A stretch of 64,000 nucleotides of DNA from Eubacteriaceae bacterium (GTDB lineage: Bacteria > Bacillota > Clostridia > Lachnospirales > Lachnospiraceae). Positions 17,826 to 26,575 of the stretch are shown one piece after another (position 1 is the stretch's first letter; every line of letters starts with the position of its first letter). The stretch lies in contig CABIYF010000006.1 in assembly GCA_902362875.1 (NCBI GenBank), positions 81,886 to 145,885 of the forward strand, in the 5' to 3' direction. The notes below the pieces were generated by a model. It did not search any database. It saw only the letters and a list, made by a program, of their open reading frames with translations, and was not told the DNA's origin. A program made the position numbers and the translations under genes.

Positions 17826-17854
17826 TTGACAAAGTGAAAAGACCTTGTTAAAAT
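17826..17854 (+). promoter_or_regulatory. main promoter of the licT leader
   Basis: TTGACA (17826-17831), a 17-nt spacer and TAAAAT (17849-17854). The transcript would start about 25 nt before the first RAT element. Confidence 0.7.
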
Positions 17855-17885
17855 ATAAACATAAGTTAACAAGAGATTACGAGGA

Positions 17886-17973
17886 GGATTGTTACTGGTA
17901 GTGCAGGCTAAACCAACTTATTGAATTTCACAGCAGGGAAAGTGGAAGCATATAAGTGCGGTTTATTTTTTTT
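17886..17973 (+). promoter_or_regulatory. RAT antiterminator overlapping an intrinsic terminator, before licT
   Basis: Positions 17886-17914 match the ribonucleic antiterminator (RAT) of the BglG/SacY/LicT family, beginning GGATTGTTACTGGTAGTGCA and ending GGCTAAACC. The last bases (from 17910) are also the 5' arm of a terminator: 17910-17921 pairs with 17953-17965 (11 bp with a small internal loop), followed by eight T. The two structures are mutually exclusive, which is the classic design in which bound antiterminator allows read-through. Here it would autoregulate the antiterminator gene. Confidence 0.9.
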
Positions 17974-18031
17974 GTGAAATGCGCAGCTGGTAAGACTAAA
18001 GTCTTTCCGTTGGAGAGTATGAGGTAGGGTT

Positions 18032-18862
18032 GTGCAGATTACAAAGATTGTAAATAATAACATTGTAATTTCAGAAGACAAGAATCATAAAGAAGTTGTA
18101 CTGATGGGTAAGGGCCTTGGCTTTCAGAAGCATAAAGGAGATGAGATCAAGACAAGTCAGATTGAGAAGACTTACGTCATGAAAGACCATGGTATGACAC
18201 AGCGTTTTCAGGAGATGTTAACTGATATTCCGATCGAGAGAGTGAAGATTTGTAATAAGATCATTCAGTATGCAAAGGATACGCTGCAGAAGAATATTAA
18301 TGATAATATTTATATTTCACTCACAGACCATATCAATTTTGCGATTGAGAGAGTCGAGATGGGAGTGCCGTTCCAGAATCCGTTTTTATGGGAGATCAAG
18401 AAGTTTTATTATCAGGAATACCTGATCGGGAAAGTAGCGATCGGTATGATCGAGAAAGAACTGAAAGTTACACTTCCACAGGATGAAGCAGCGTTTATCG
18501 CATTACATATTGTGAATGCAGAACTTGATCTGGATATGACAGAGATGGTTTCGATGACGAAGCTTGTGAACGATATTTTAAAGATCGTGGATAAACACTT
18601 TGGAGAACAGATTGGTAAGGAATCTGTTTTTTATGAGAGATTTATCACACATTTAAAGTTCTTTGCACAGAGAGTTTATATGGGCAAGGAAGTGAAAAGT
18701 GATGATACAGAATTCCAGGAGATCATAAGGAATAAGTATCACGAATGTATTGGGTGCGTAGATGAAATTAAGAACTACGTGAAGAAGACTTGCAATCATG
18801 ATATTACAGATGAAGAACTTATGTATTTAACCGTACATATCAAGCGAGTTACTACAAGATAA
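18032..18862 (+). CDS. LicT/BglG family transcription antiterminator
   Basis: This is an RNA-binding antiterminator controlled by PTS phosphorylation. The 276-residue product has the N-terminal CAT RNA-binding domain (MQITKIVNNNIVISEDKN, then GKGLGFQKHKGDEI), followed by two PRD domains with the expected histidines: LTDHINFAIER (PRD1, about residue 95) and FIALHIVNAE (PRD1 second site), then KFFAQRVYM and LTVHIKRV (PRD2). It starts with GTG at 18032 behind an AGGTAGGG site. RAT-terminators lie both before it and between it and a mannose-family PTS, so it most likely controls itself and that PTS. LicT proteins usually serve beta-glucoside PTS operons, so the target class here is unusual. Confidence 0.93.
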   Translation: MQITKIVNNNIVISEDKNHKEVVLMGKGLGFQKHKGDEIKTSQIEKTYVMKDHGMTQRFQEMLTDIPIERVKICNKIIQYAKDTLQKNINDNIYISLTDHINFAIERVEMGVPFQNPFLWEIKKFYYQEYLIGKVAIGMIEKELKVTLPQDEAAFIALHIVNAELDLDMTEMVSMTKLVNDILKIVDKHFGEQIGKESVFYERFITHLKFFAQRVYMGKEVKSDDTEFQEIIRNKYHECIGCVDEIKNYVKKTCNHDITDEELMYLTVHIKRVTTR

Positions 18863-18881
18863 AAGTTTATATTGTTGATCA

Positions 18882-19014
18882 GGATTGTTACTGGTAATGC
18901 AGGCTAAACTTGATTTGAATCATGGATTTTCCAGAAAGTCCAGATTTCTTTGTGAAAGTATTTTTGCAGGGGATTTGGATGATGTGGAGGTGCGGGTTTG
19001 AATCAGGTTTTTTT
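18882..19014 (+). promoter_or_regulatory. second RAT-terminator, before the mannose-family PTS operon
   Basis: The RAT at 18882-18910 (GGATTGTTACTGGTAATGCA then GGCTAAACT) is nearly identical to the one upstream of licT. Its 3' end overlaps the 5' arm of a terminator: 18906-18920 can pair with 18996-19010 (15 bp including several G-U pairs), followed by a T-run to 19014. The intervening bases can form a further internal hairpin. Transcription from licT would stop here unless the antiterminator is active. I see no separate strong promoter between the licT stop and this element. Confidence 0.87.
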
Positions 19015-19085
19015 ATTTATAAGGTTTTCTTATAAAATATATAATTAATTAGCTTATGAAAATATAGAAAAGGAGGAATAAAAAA

Positions 19086-20069
19086 ATGGTAGGAATTATT
19101 CTTGCTACACATGGTGATTTCGCCAAGGGTATCTTACAGTCCGGGTCCATGATTTTTGGTGACCAGCCAAATGTTGCGGCTTGTACATTACAGCCAAGCA
19201 TGGGACCAGAAGACATCAAAAAACAGATGGAAGATGCCATTGCCGGATTCGAAAACCAGGATGAAGTGCTGATTATGGTTGATTTATGGGGTGGAACTCC
19301 ATTTAACCAGGCCAACGGATTAATTGCTGGACATGAGGACAAATGGGCAATCGTTGCTGGATTAAATCTTCCAATGTTAGTCGATGCATACGCTTCTCGT
19401 ATGATGATGGACACAGCACATGAAGTTGCAGCTCAGATTTCCGGAAGCGGAAAAGAAGGTGTGAGAATCTATCCAGAATCTCTTGAACCTAAGAAAGAAG
19501 AAGTTGCACCAGCTGCCGCAGCAGCACCTCAGGGAGCGATCCCAGAAGGAACAGTACTTGGAGACGGTCACATTAAGATCGGTCTTACTCGTATCGACAC
19601 ACGTTTATTACATGGACAGGTGGCTACAACATGGACAAAGATGGTAAACCCAGACCGTATCATTGTTGTATCTGATGCCGTATCAAAAGATGATCTTCGT
19701 AAGAGAATGATCATTGAGGCAGCACCTCCAGGAGTAAAAGCGCACGTTATCCCAATCTGGAAGATGGTCGAAGTATCAAAAGATCCAAGATTTGGTGAGA
19801 CAAAAGCAATGCTCCTGTTTGAAACACCTCAGGATGTATTAAAAGCAATCGAAGGTGGAGTTGATATCAAAGAGATCAACTTAGGATCATTAGCTCATTC
19901 AACAGGTAAAGTTGTAGTAACAAAAGCTGTTGCAATGGGTAAAGATGATGTAGAAACTTTCGAGAAATTGATCGACAAAGGTGTTACATTCAATGTACGT
20001 AAAGTACCAAGCGATTCTCCAGAAAATATGGATGAAATGCTTAAGAAAGCGAAAGCAGAACTTAAATAA
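19086..20069 (+). CDS. PTS mannose/fructose/sorbose family IIAB component
   Basis: This is the cytoplasmic phosphotransfer subunit of a mannose-family PTS permease. The 327 residues hold the IIA domain first (MVGIILATHGDFAKGI, phospho-His9; MVDLWGGTPFN), then an Ala/Pro/Glu-rich linker (about 140-157). The IIB domain follows (IKIGLTRIDTRLLHGQVATTW, phospho-His176; IVVSDAVSKDD; a KEINLGSLAHSTGK segment). The fused IIAB layout matches ManX/ManL. A good AGGAGG site lies upstream. The phosphate passes from HPr to His9, then His176, then the sugar. The operon continues with IIC and IID. Confidence 0.95.
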   Translation: MVGIILATHGDFAKGILQSGSMIFGDQPNVAACTLQPSMGPEDIKKQMEDAIAGFENQDEVLIMVDLWGGTPFNQANGLIAGHEDKWAIVAGLNLPMLVDAYASRMMMDTAHEVAAQISGSGKEGVRIYPESLEPKKEEVAPAAAAAPQGAIPEGTVLGDGHIKIGLTRIDTRLLHGQVATTWTKMVNPDRIIVVSDAVSKDDLRKRMIIEAAPPGVKAHVIPIWKMVEVSKDPRFGETKAMLLFETPQDVLKAIEGGVDIKEINLGSLAHSTGKVVVTKAVAMGKDDVETFEKLIDKGVTFNVRKVPSDSPENMDEMLKKAKAELK

Positions 20070-20102
20070 TCAATTTATAAAAAATATATAGGAGGAATTA
20101 TC

Positions 20103-20900
20103 ATGTCAGTTATTTCAATGGTATTAGTTGTTATCGTTGCATTCCTGGCTGGTATGGAAGGTGTCCTGGATGAATTCCAGTTCCATCAGCCATTAGTAGC
20201 TTGTACATTAATCGGACTTGTAACCGGACAGCTTGTTCCTTGCATCATTCTTGGAGGTAGTCTTCAGATGATCGCTTTAGGATGGGCTAATATCGGTGCA
20301 GCCGTTGCCCCAGATGCTGCATTAGCAGCCGTTGCATCTGCAATCATTCTTGTTCAGGGTGGACAGGGAAGAGCTGGTGTTGATACTGCCATCGCAGTAG
20401 CAATCCCATTAGCAGTAGCAGGATTATTCTTAACAATGATCGTTCGTACACTTTCCGTTATCTGTGTTCATCAGATGGATGCAGCTGCTTCAAAAGGTAG
20501 CTTCAAAGGTGTAGAAGCATGGCATATCATTGCAGTTTGCTTACAGGGTATCCGTATCGCGATCCCAGCAGCAGCATTACTTGCAATTCCATCATCTGCC
20601 GTATCTGCTGCATTAAATAGTATGCCAGCATGGTTAACAGATGGTATGTCTATCGGTGGTGGTATGGTCGTAGCTGTAGGTTACGCAATGGTTATCAACA
20701 TGATGGCAACAAAGGAAGTATGGCCTTTCTTCGCAATTGGTTTCTGTCTGGCTGCTGTTTCAGACTTAACACTGATCGCATTAGGTGTTATCGCTGTATC
20801 TATGGCACTGATTTACCTGAAACTGTCTGAAAATGCAGGATCTGGTAACGGTGGAAGCAATACTGGTGACCCATTAGGCGATATTTTAAATGATTATTGA
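20103..20900 (+). CDS. PTS mannose/fructose/sorbose family IIC component
   Basis: This is a 265-residue integral membrane subunit that forms the sugar path together with IID. It has multiple hydrophobic helices and the family segments GVLDEFQFHQPLVACTLIGLVTGQ, a GGSLQMIALGWANIGAAVAPDAALAA loop and QGGQGRAGVDTAIA. The C-terminal tail is hydrophilic and Gly/Asn-rich. Codon use is biased and regular, as expected for a highly expressed transporter. AGGAGG at 20091-20096 fits the start. It sits between IIAB and IID. Confidence 0.94.
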   Translation: MSVISMVLVVIVAFLAGMEGVLDEFQFHQPLVACTLIGLVTGQLVPCIILGGSLQMIALGWANIGAAVAPDAALAAVASAIILVQGGQGRAGVDTAIAVAIPLAVAGLFLTMIVRTLSVICVHQMDAAASKGSFKGVEAWHIIAVCLQGIRIAIPAAALLAIPSSAVSAALNSMPAWLTDGMSIGGGMVVAVGYAMVINMMATKEVWPFFAIGFCLAAVSDLTLIALGVIAVSMALIYLKLSENAGSGNGGSNTGDPLGDILNDY

Positions 20901-20920
20901 TTGAGAAGGAGGTAAGAAAA

Positions 20921-21835
20921 ATGGCAGAAAATAAAATTCAATTAACAAAAAAAGATAGATTATCTGTAGCATTACGTTCTACTTTCCTTCAGGGTTCTTG
21001 GAACTATGAACGTATGCAGAATGGTGGTTGGTGTTTCGCAATGATTCCAGCTATCAAGAAATTATATACAAATAAAGAAGATCAGATTGCAGCATTAAAA
21101 CGTCATCTGGAATTCTTCAACACACATCCATATGTTGCATCTCCAGTTATCGGTGTTACACTGGCCCTGGAAGAAGATAAAGCAAATGGTGCACCTGTAG
21201 AAGACAGTGCGATTCAGGGTGTTAAAGTCGGAATGATGGGACCTTTAGCTGGTGTTGGTGATCCAGTATTCTGGTTCACAGCAAGACCTATCCTTGGAGC
21301 TTTAGGAGCTTCTCTTGCGATGGGTGGAAGTATCCTTGGACCAATTTTATTCTTCGTATTATGGAATGTAATTCGTTGGGCATTCATGTGGTATACACAG
21401 GAATTTGGTTACAATGTAGGAACAAAGATCACAGAAGACTTATCAGGTGGATTACTTCAGAAAGTAACAAAAGGAGCATCTATCCTTGGTATGTTCGTTC
21501 TTGGTGCCTTGATCGAACGTTGGGTAAGTATCAACTTTACACCTGTAGTATCTAAGGTTACATTAAGTGAAGGAGCTTACATCGACTGGGCTAAACTTCC
21601 AGCAGGAGCTGAAGGAATTAAGACAGCATTATCACAGCAGGCATCCGGTATGGCACTTGATCCAGTAAAAGTTACAACTCTTCAGGACAACTTAAACTCC
21701 CTGATTCCAGGATTTGTACCATTACTGTTAACACTGTTATGCATGTGGTTATTAAAGAAAAACGTTTCTCCAATCATCATTATCATCGCATTATTCATCG
21801 TTGGTATTGGTGGACACGTTATTGGATTATTATAA
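20921..21835 (+). CDS. PTS mannose/fructose/sorbose family IID component
   Basis: This is a 304-residue membrane subunit of the same permease. The N-terminal QLTKKDRLSVALRSTFLQGSWNYERMQNGGWCFAMIPA is the standard IID opening. KVGMMGPLAGVGDPVFWFTARPILGALGASLA is the family signature, and the C-terminal helices (PGFVPLLLTLLCMWLL, then IIIIIALFIVGIGGHVIGLL) close the protein. I chose the ATG at 20921 (AAGGAGG at 20906-20912); an earlier in-frame ATG at 20897 overlaps the IIC gene. An efficient terminator follows. Confidence 0.94.
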   Translation: MAENKIQLTKKDRLSVALRSTFLQGSWNYERMQNGGWCFAMIPAIKKLYTNKEDQIAALKRHLEFFNTHPYVASPVIGVTLALEEDKANGAPVEDSAIQGVKVGMMGPLAGVGDPVFWFTARPILGALGASLAMGGSILGPILFFVLWNVIRWAFMWYTQEFGYNVGTKITEDLSGGLLQKVTKGASILGMFVLGALIERWVSINFTPVVSKVTLSEGAYIDWAKLPAGAEGIKTALSQQASGMALDPVKVTTLQDNLNSLIPGFVPLLLTLLCMWLLKKNVSPIIIIIALFIVGIGGHVIGLL

Positions 21836-21860
21836 GAATAATCAAGCACATATACAAAAG

Positions 21861-21881
21861 GCCCGGATGTCCGGGCTTTTT
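21861..21881 (+). terminator. intrinsic terminator of the mannose-family PTS operon
   Basis: A GC-rich 6-bp stem (21861-21866 with 21871-21876) with a 4-nt loop is flanked by AAAAG before and TTTTT after. Confidence 0.85.
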
Positions 21882-21933
21882 GCTTATATAAGAAGATAAA
21901 AAATATATGAATGAAGATAAATAAAAAGTCATC

Positions 21934-21962
21934 TTGTATAAGCAAAGAAAATTGTATAAAAT
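21934..21962 (+). promoter_or_regulatory. possible promoter for the DUF956 gene
   Basis: TTGTAT (21934-21939), a 17-nt spacer and TAAAAT (21957-21962) lie 33 nt before the start codon. Confidence 0.5.
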
Positions 21963-21995
21963 GAAACTGAGAGCTTACAAAACGAAGGAGGGCTT

Positions 21996-22382
21996 ATGGC
22001 ACAATCAATCAATACAAAAGTCGATGTTGTAGTAGAGGCAACATCTTATCAAGGACTTACAAACTATGGGAAAATCATGGTTGGAGACAAAGGATTTGAA
22101 TTTTTTAACACAAGAAATGTCAATGATTACATCCAGATTCCATGGGAAGAAGTTGATTATGTAATCGCATCTGTGATGTTTAAAGGAAAGAAGATTCCAC
22201 GTTATGCGATCCAGACAAAGAAGAATGGTACATTTTCTTTTGCATCCAAAGAACCAAAGAAAGTACTACGTGCAATTAACCAGTATATACCATCCGAACG
22301 CCTTGTACGTTCTTTAAGTTTCTTTGATGTGCTGAAACGTAACATTATGCCATCGAAGAAAAATGCGAAGATCAAAAAATAA
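21996..22382 (+). CDS. DUF956 family protein (ManO-like)
   Basis: This is a 128-residue protein of the DUF956 family, which is found almost only next to mannose-family PTS operons in Firmicutes and is sometimes called ManO. Recognisable segments are TSYQGLTNYGKIMVGDKGFEFFN, YIQIPWEEVDYVIASVMFKGKKIPRYAI and FASKEPKKVLRAI. The fold resembles a PH-like GRAM-type barrel with a basic tail; the function is unknown. Its place directly after the IID gene, but behind a terminator and its own promoter, suggests independent or constitutive expression of a PTS accessory protein. Confidence 0.88.
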   Translation: MAQSINTKVDVVVEATSYQGLTNYGKIMVGDKGFEFFNTRNVNDYIQIPWEEVDYVIASVMFKGKKIPRYAIQTKKNGTFSFASKEPKKVLRAINQYIPSERLVRSLSFFDVLKRNIMPSKKNAKIKK

Positions 22383-22423
22383 GAGTAACGTTAAAGTTAC
22401 GAGATGAAAAAGGAGAAGGTATT

Positions 22424-23359
22424 ATGGGACATATTTTAAGAATGAAACCAGTATTTAAAGAGATGATCTGGGGAGGAACAAAATTAAAGGATATTTATGG
22501 TTATGATATTCCAAGTGATCATACAGGAGAATGCTGGGCAATTTCTGCACATAAGAACGGAGACTGTGCGATCGCAGATGGAGAATACAAAGGACAGACA
22601 TTATCCTGGTTATTCGAAAATCATAGAGAATTATTTGGTAACATCGAAGGAGACCAGTTCCCATTACTTGTAAAGATCATTGATGCAAAAAATGACCTGT
22701 CTGTACAGGTGCATCCAGATGATGCGTATGCAAAAGAACATGAAGATTCTCTTGGAAAGACAGAGTGTTGGTTTGTACTTCAGGCAGATGAAGGAACAAA
22801 GATGGTTATGGGTCACCATGCAAAGACAAAAGACGAACTTGTCAAAGCAATTGAGAATGATGATTATGATAATCTGTTAAATTCATTTAAGATCAAAGCA
22901 GGAGATTTCTTCTATATCCCGTCTGGAACATTACATGCGATCTGCAGCGGTTCTTTAATCTATGAAGCACAGCAGTCATCTGATATCACATATCGTGTAT
23001 ATGACTATCATAGAAAAGGTGCAGATGGGAAAGAAAGACAGCTTCATGTACAGCAGTCTATTGATGTAACAAATGTACCAGCAAATGTAGATCAGAATAA
23101 AGAATTTCCACAGACAGCATTAGAAAATGGTACAAAGACAAGATACGTTGACAGTGAATTCTTTAAAGTTGACCGTTATGAGTTAACTGGTAAAAATGTG
23201 ATCAAAAATGATGAGCCATTTATGATGGTAAGTATCACAGAAGGAACTGGAACATTAGAAGGAAATGAAGTAAAAAAAGGTGATCATTTCGTTATCTGTT
23301 CCGATCAGGAAGAAGTAACTTTCGATGGAACAATGGAAGTTATGATCTCTACATTATAA
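22424..23359 (+). CDS. manA: mannose-6-phosphate isomerase, class I
   Basis: This zinc enzyme converts mannose-6-phosphate to fructose-6-phosphate, linking the mannose-type PTS to glycolysis. The 311-residue length is that of the short Firmicute class. The cupin metal site is visible: LSVQVHPDD (about residues 88-96), then the Glu of GKTECWFVL, with the downstream IPSGTLHAICSG loop (His) and EAQQSSDITYRVYDYHR. AAAAGGAG precedes the ATG. The position between two PTS systems fits a hexose-uptake island. Confidence 0.93.
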   Translation: MGHILRMKPVFKEMIWGGTKLKDIYGYDIPSDHTGECWAISAHKNGDCAIADGEYKGQTLSWLFENHRELFGNIEGDQFPLLVKIIDAKNDLSVQVHPDDAYAKEHEDSLGKTECWFVLQADEGTKMVMGHHAKTKDELVKAIENDDYDNLLNSFKIKAGDFFYIPSGTLHAICSGSLIYEAQQSSDITYRVYDYHRKGADGKERQLHVQQSIDVTNVPANVDQNKEFPQTALENGTKTRYVDSEFFKVDRYELTGKNVIKNDEPFMMVSITEGTGTLEGNEVKKGDHFVICSDQEEVTFDGTMEVMISTL

Positions 23360-23415
23360 TGATGAACAAAAAAGATCAAGAAGGATTATAAAAATATAAA
23401 ATAAGGAAGTTTTAT

Positions 23416-25506
23416 ATGAAAGAAAAAGGAAAGATATTTGGTGTTCTGCAAAGAGTAGGACGTGCATTTATGCTTCCAATCGCTATTTTGCCAGTTGCAG
23501 GTCTTTTGCTTGGAATTGGACAATCTTTGACAAATGAAACGATGCTTCGGGCCTATCATCTGATGAAGATCATGGGTCCGGGGACTATTTTGTATGGAGT
23601 GATTAAAGTTGGAAGCGATTGTGGAAGTATTATATTTGACAACCTTCCATTGATATTTGCAATGGGAGTTTCAATTGGGATGGCAAAGGCAGAGAAAGCG
23701 GTAGCAGCATTATCAGGTGCATTGTCTTTTTTTGTTATGCACGAAGCTATTTCATCGATGCTTTCTTTGCATGGTGATACTTATACGATGCATACGGGAG
23801 CAACCGACCAGATCCTTGGAATTACATCATTGCAGTTAGGTGTATTTGGAGGAATTATTGTTGGACTTGGTGTTGGATATCTACATAACCGTTTTTATAA
23901 AATAAAACTTCCAGAAGTTTTATCGTTTTTTGGTGGGACAAGGGCAGTGCCGGTTATTTGTACCATTGTATATGTCGGTGTTGGAATTTTAATGTTCTTT
24001 ATCTGGCCGCCGATCCAGAACCTGATGTATTCCATTGGAGGAATCGTAAGAGCGTCTGGATATTTTGGAACTTTTATTTATGGAGTGATGGAGCGTGCGT
24101 TGATTCCATTTGGATTACATCATGTATTTTATCTTCCATTCTGGCAGACATCACTTGGTGGGACGATGGAAGTGGCGGGGAAAATGATCGATGGAGCACA
24201 AAATATCTTTTTTGCCCAGCTGGCAGATCCCGCAACAACATATTTTAATGTAGAAGCGACAAGATTTATGGCAGGAAAATTTCCATTGATGATCTTTGGA
24301 CTGCCAGGTGCAGCACTCGCAATTTACCGCTGTGCAAGGCCTGAACAGAGAAAAGTGGTCGGTGGACTTATGATTTCCGCAGCATTAACATCAATGCTTA
24401 CAGGGATTACAGAACCATTGGAATTTACCTTTTTATTTGTCGCTCCGGGACTATACGCAATTCATTGTGTTTTTGCAGGACTTGCGTATATGATGATGCA
24501 TGTATTAAAAGTCACAGTTGGACTAACATTTTCAGGAGGACTGATCGACCTGTTCTTTTTTGGAATTCTGCAGGGTCAGGAAAAGACAAACTGGATGATG
24601 GTGATACCACTTGGAATTGTTTATTTTATTGTATATTATTTCTTATTTCATTTTCTGATCTTGAAACTTGACATCAAAACGCCGGGAAGAGAAGAAGAGG
24701 TGACAACTGAATTTGAAGATGACTCCGAATATGAATATAGAGAGGATTTTTCAGAAGAATTATTAGCGAAGATCGCAGCTGGTCTTGGAGGCAAAAAGAA
24801 TATTGGAGATATTGACTGTTGTGTTACAAGACTTCGATGCGGACTGAAAGATATAAGTCTGGTAGATGATGCTATGATCAGGGAGACAGGATCAAGAGGA
24901 ATCCTAAAACGAGGCAACAGCATCCAGATCATCTATGGACCGCATGTGACGGTATTAAAATCAGAACTCGAAGATTACTTAAGAACCAGACGAGCAAAGA
25001 AAGAAATCAAACAATTACTGAAAGAAAATACACACTCCAAGGAAGAAACACAGCAGGAAAGTATTGCCTGTCCGATCAAAGGAAATGTGATCGAGTTAGA
25101 AGAAGTAGGAGATGAAGCATTTTCTGGAGGAATGCTAGGAGAAGGTTTTGCGATCAATCCGGAAGAAGGAAAATTATATGCACCGGTAGATGGTATCATT
25201 GCGGCGGTATTCCGTACCAAGCATGCACTTGCTATGGAATCAAAGGAAGGTGCAGAAGTTCTCATTCATTTGGGACTTGATACGGTCAAGCGAGATGGAA
25301 AAGGCTTTCATATGAAGGTGGAAGCCGGACAGAAAGTAAAAAAAGGAGAACTCATCTGTGAGTTTGACTTGGAAGATATGAAAGCAGATGGATACGTTAT
25401 GACGACTCCGGTAGTGATAAGCAATAACGCAGAATATGCAAGTATCGCATTGAATCATATTGGAGGTTGTAACGCAGGGGAAGAAATACTAACCCTCTAC
25501 AAATAG
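23416..25506 (+). CDS. PTS glucose/maltose-family IICBA permease
   Basis: This is a 696-residue single-chain sugar permease of the glucose superfamily. Domain order is C-B-A. IIC covers about residues 1-420 (VLQRVGRAFMLPIAILPVAGLLLGIG; GVMERALIPFGLHHVFYLPFW; TGITEPLEFTFLF). IIB covers about 445-520, with the phospho-Cys in CCVTRLRCGL. IIA covers about 555-696 (EGFAINPEEGKLYAPVDG, then the phospho-His in VLIHLGLDTV). Substrate cannot be fixed; glucose or maltose-type sugars are likely. A strong terminator follows, and no RAT element is seen before this gene, so it may escape the neighbouring antiterminator. EIIA of this type could also serve other permeases. Confidence 0.92.
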   Translation: MKEKGKIFGVLQRVGRAFMLPIAILPVAGLLLGIGQSLTNETMLRAYHLMKIMGPGTILYGVIKVGSDCGSIIFDNLPLIFAMGVSIGMAKAEKAVAALSGALSFFVMHEAISSMLSLHGDTYTMHTGATDQILGITSLQLGVFGGIIVGLGVGYLHNRFYKIKLPEVLSFFGGTRAVPVICTIVYVGVGILMFFIWPPIQNLMYSIGGIVRASGYFGTFIYGVMERALIPFGLHHVFYLPFWQTSLGGTMEVAGKMIDGAQNIFFAQLADPATTYFNVEATRFMAGKFPLMIFGLPGAALAIYRCARPEQRKVVGGLMISAALTSMLTGITEPLEFTFLFVAPGLYAIHCVFAGLAYMMMHVLKVTVGLTFSGGLIDLFFFGILQGQEKTNWMMVIPLGIVYFIVYYFLFHFLILKLDIKTPGREEEVTTEFEDDSEYEYREDFSEELLAKIAAGLGGKKNIGDIDCCVTRLRCGLKDISLVDDAMIRETGSRGILKRGNSIQIIYGPHVTVLKSELEDYLRTRRAKKEIKQLLKENTHSKEETQQESIACPIKGNVIELEEVGDEAFSGGMLGEGFAINPEEGKLYAPVDGIIAAVFRTKHALAMESKEGAEVLIHLGLDTVKRDGKGFHMKVEAGQKVKKGELICEFDLEDMKADGYVMTTPVVISNNAEYASIALNHIGGCNAGEEILTLYK

Positions 25507-25545
25507 GTAACTATAAAGTTAAATATAGATACAATTCTTAAACTC

Positions 25546-25606
25546 AAAAAGAAGGAATATAATTTATGAGCTGTATCGCAGGTCATGTTATATTCCTTCT
25601 TTTTGC
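25546..25606 (+). terminator. strong intrinsic terminator after the IICBA gene
   Basis: About 17 perfect base pairs (25546-25562 with 25588-25604) end in TTTTT. The next promoter starts immediately downstream. Confidence 0.88.
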
Positions 25607-25635
25607 TTGCATACAAAAAACAGCCGTAGTAAAAT
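25607..25635 (+). promoter_or_regulatory. probable promoter for the EamA-family gene
   Basis: TTGCAT (25607-25612), a 17-nt spacer and TAAAAT (25630-25635). A start near 25642 would rule out an in-frame ATG at 25607 and supports translation from 25673. Confidence 0.6.
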
Positions 25636-25672
25636 AAAACACATATGTAAACGAAAGAGAAGGACTAAAAAT

Positions 25673-26554
25673 ATGAAGAAAGAACAGATCAGAGGATCGT
25701 TATTGTTATTGGTGGCAGCTATTATATGGGGAAGTGCATTTGTCTCACAAAGTGTCGGAATGGAGTATGTGGGACCATTTACATTTAATTGTGTAAGAAG
25801 CTTGATCGGAGGTATCGTACTGATTCCCTGTATCGCTATTTTAAATCAGGGAAAATCAAAGAAGAAGATGATATTATCTGAGAAAAAAAGATTACTGCTT
25901 GGAGGAGTCTGCTGTGGGATTGCACTGACAACAGGAAGTACCTTGCAGCAATTTGGAATCATGTACACAACCGTAGGAAAAGCAGGCTTTATCACAGCTT
26001 TTTATATTATTATCGTACCAATTCTAGGAATATTTTTAGGTAAAAAATGCGGGATGTCTGTCTGGATCAGTGTTGTGATCGCATTGGCAGGGCTTTATTT
26101 TTTATGTATCACAGATGAATTTTCCATTGGAAAAGGAGATATCTATGTATTCTTATGTGCAATCGCATTTTCTGTTCATATTTTGGTGATCGATTATTTC
26201 ACGCAGTTTAACGATGGAGTTAAATTATCTTGTATACAGTTCTTTGTATGTGGAATTATCTGCTTCGTGCCTATGGTGTTGTTTGAACATCCAGAGATCG
26301 GCATGATTTTGCTTGCGTGGAAGCCGATTTTGTATGCTGGAGTGATGTCTTGCGGTGTTGCTTATACATTGCAGATCGTGGGGCAGAAACATATGAATCC
26401 AACAGTGGCATCATTGATTCTTAGTTTGGAGTCTGTGACATCTGTGATCGCGGGATTTCTTGTGCTGCATCAGAATTTAAGTCAGAGAGAATTGATTGGG
26501 TGTGGGTTGATGTTTGTGGCGATTGTTTTGGCGCAGCTTCCAGAAAAAATGTAG
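25673..26554 (+). CDS. DMT superfamily (EamA) transporter
   Basis: This is a 293-residue membrane protein with ten predicted helices in two EamA repeats. Signatures are GSLLLLVAAIIWGSAFVSQSVGMEYVGPFTFNCVRSLIGG in repeat 1 and the second-repeat segment GVMSCGVAYTLQIVGQKHMNPTVASLILSLESVTSVIAG. Such proteins export or exchange amino acids, sugars or other metabolites; the substrate cannot be predicted. GAGAAGGA precedes the ATG at 25673. The 210-bp palindromic repeat begins about 20 nt after the stop and may also act as its transcription end. Confidence 0.9.
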   Translation: MKKEQIRGSLLLLVAAIIWGSAFVSQSVGMEYVGPFTFNCVRSLIGGIVLIPCIAILNQGKSKKKMILSEKKRLLLGGVCCGIALTTGSTLQQFGIMYTTVGKAGFITAFYIIIVPILGIFLGKKCGMSVWISVVIALAGLYFLCITDEFSIGKGDIYVFLCAIAFSVHILVIDYFTQFNDGVKLSCIQFFVCGIICFVPMVLFEHPEIGMILLAWKPILYAGVMSCGVAYTLQIVGQKHMNPTVASLILSLESVTSVIAGFLVLHQNLSQRELIGCGLMFVAIVLAQLPEKM

Positions 26555-26575
26555 TTTGAATGGTAGTCGGTTCAT

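Noticed and set aside
22384..22400. Short inverted repeat (GTAAC/GTTAC) before manA as a terminator
   Set aside because: The stem is only 5 bp and no T-run follows.
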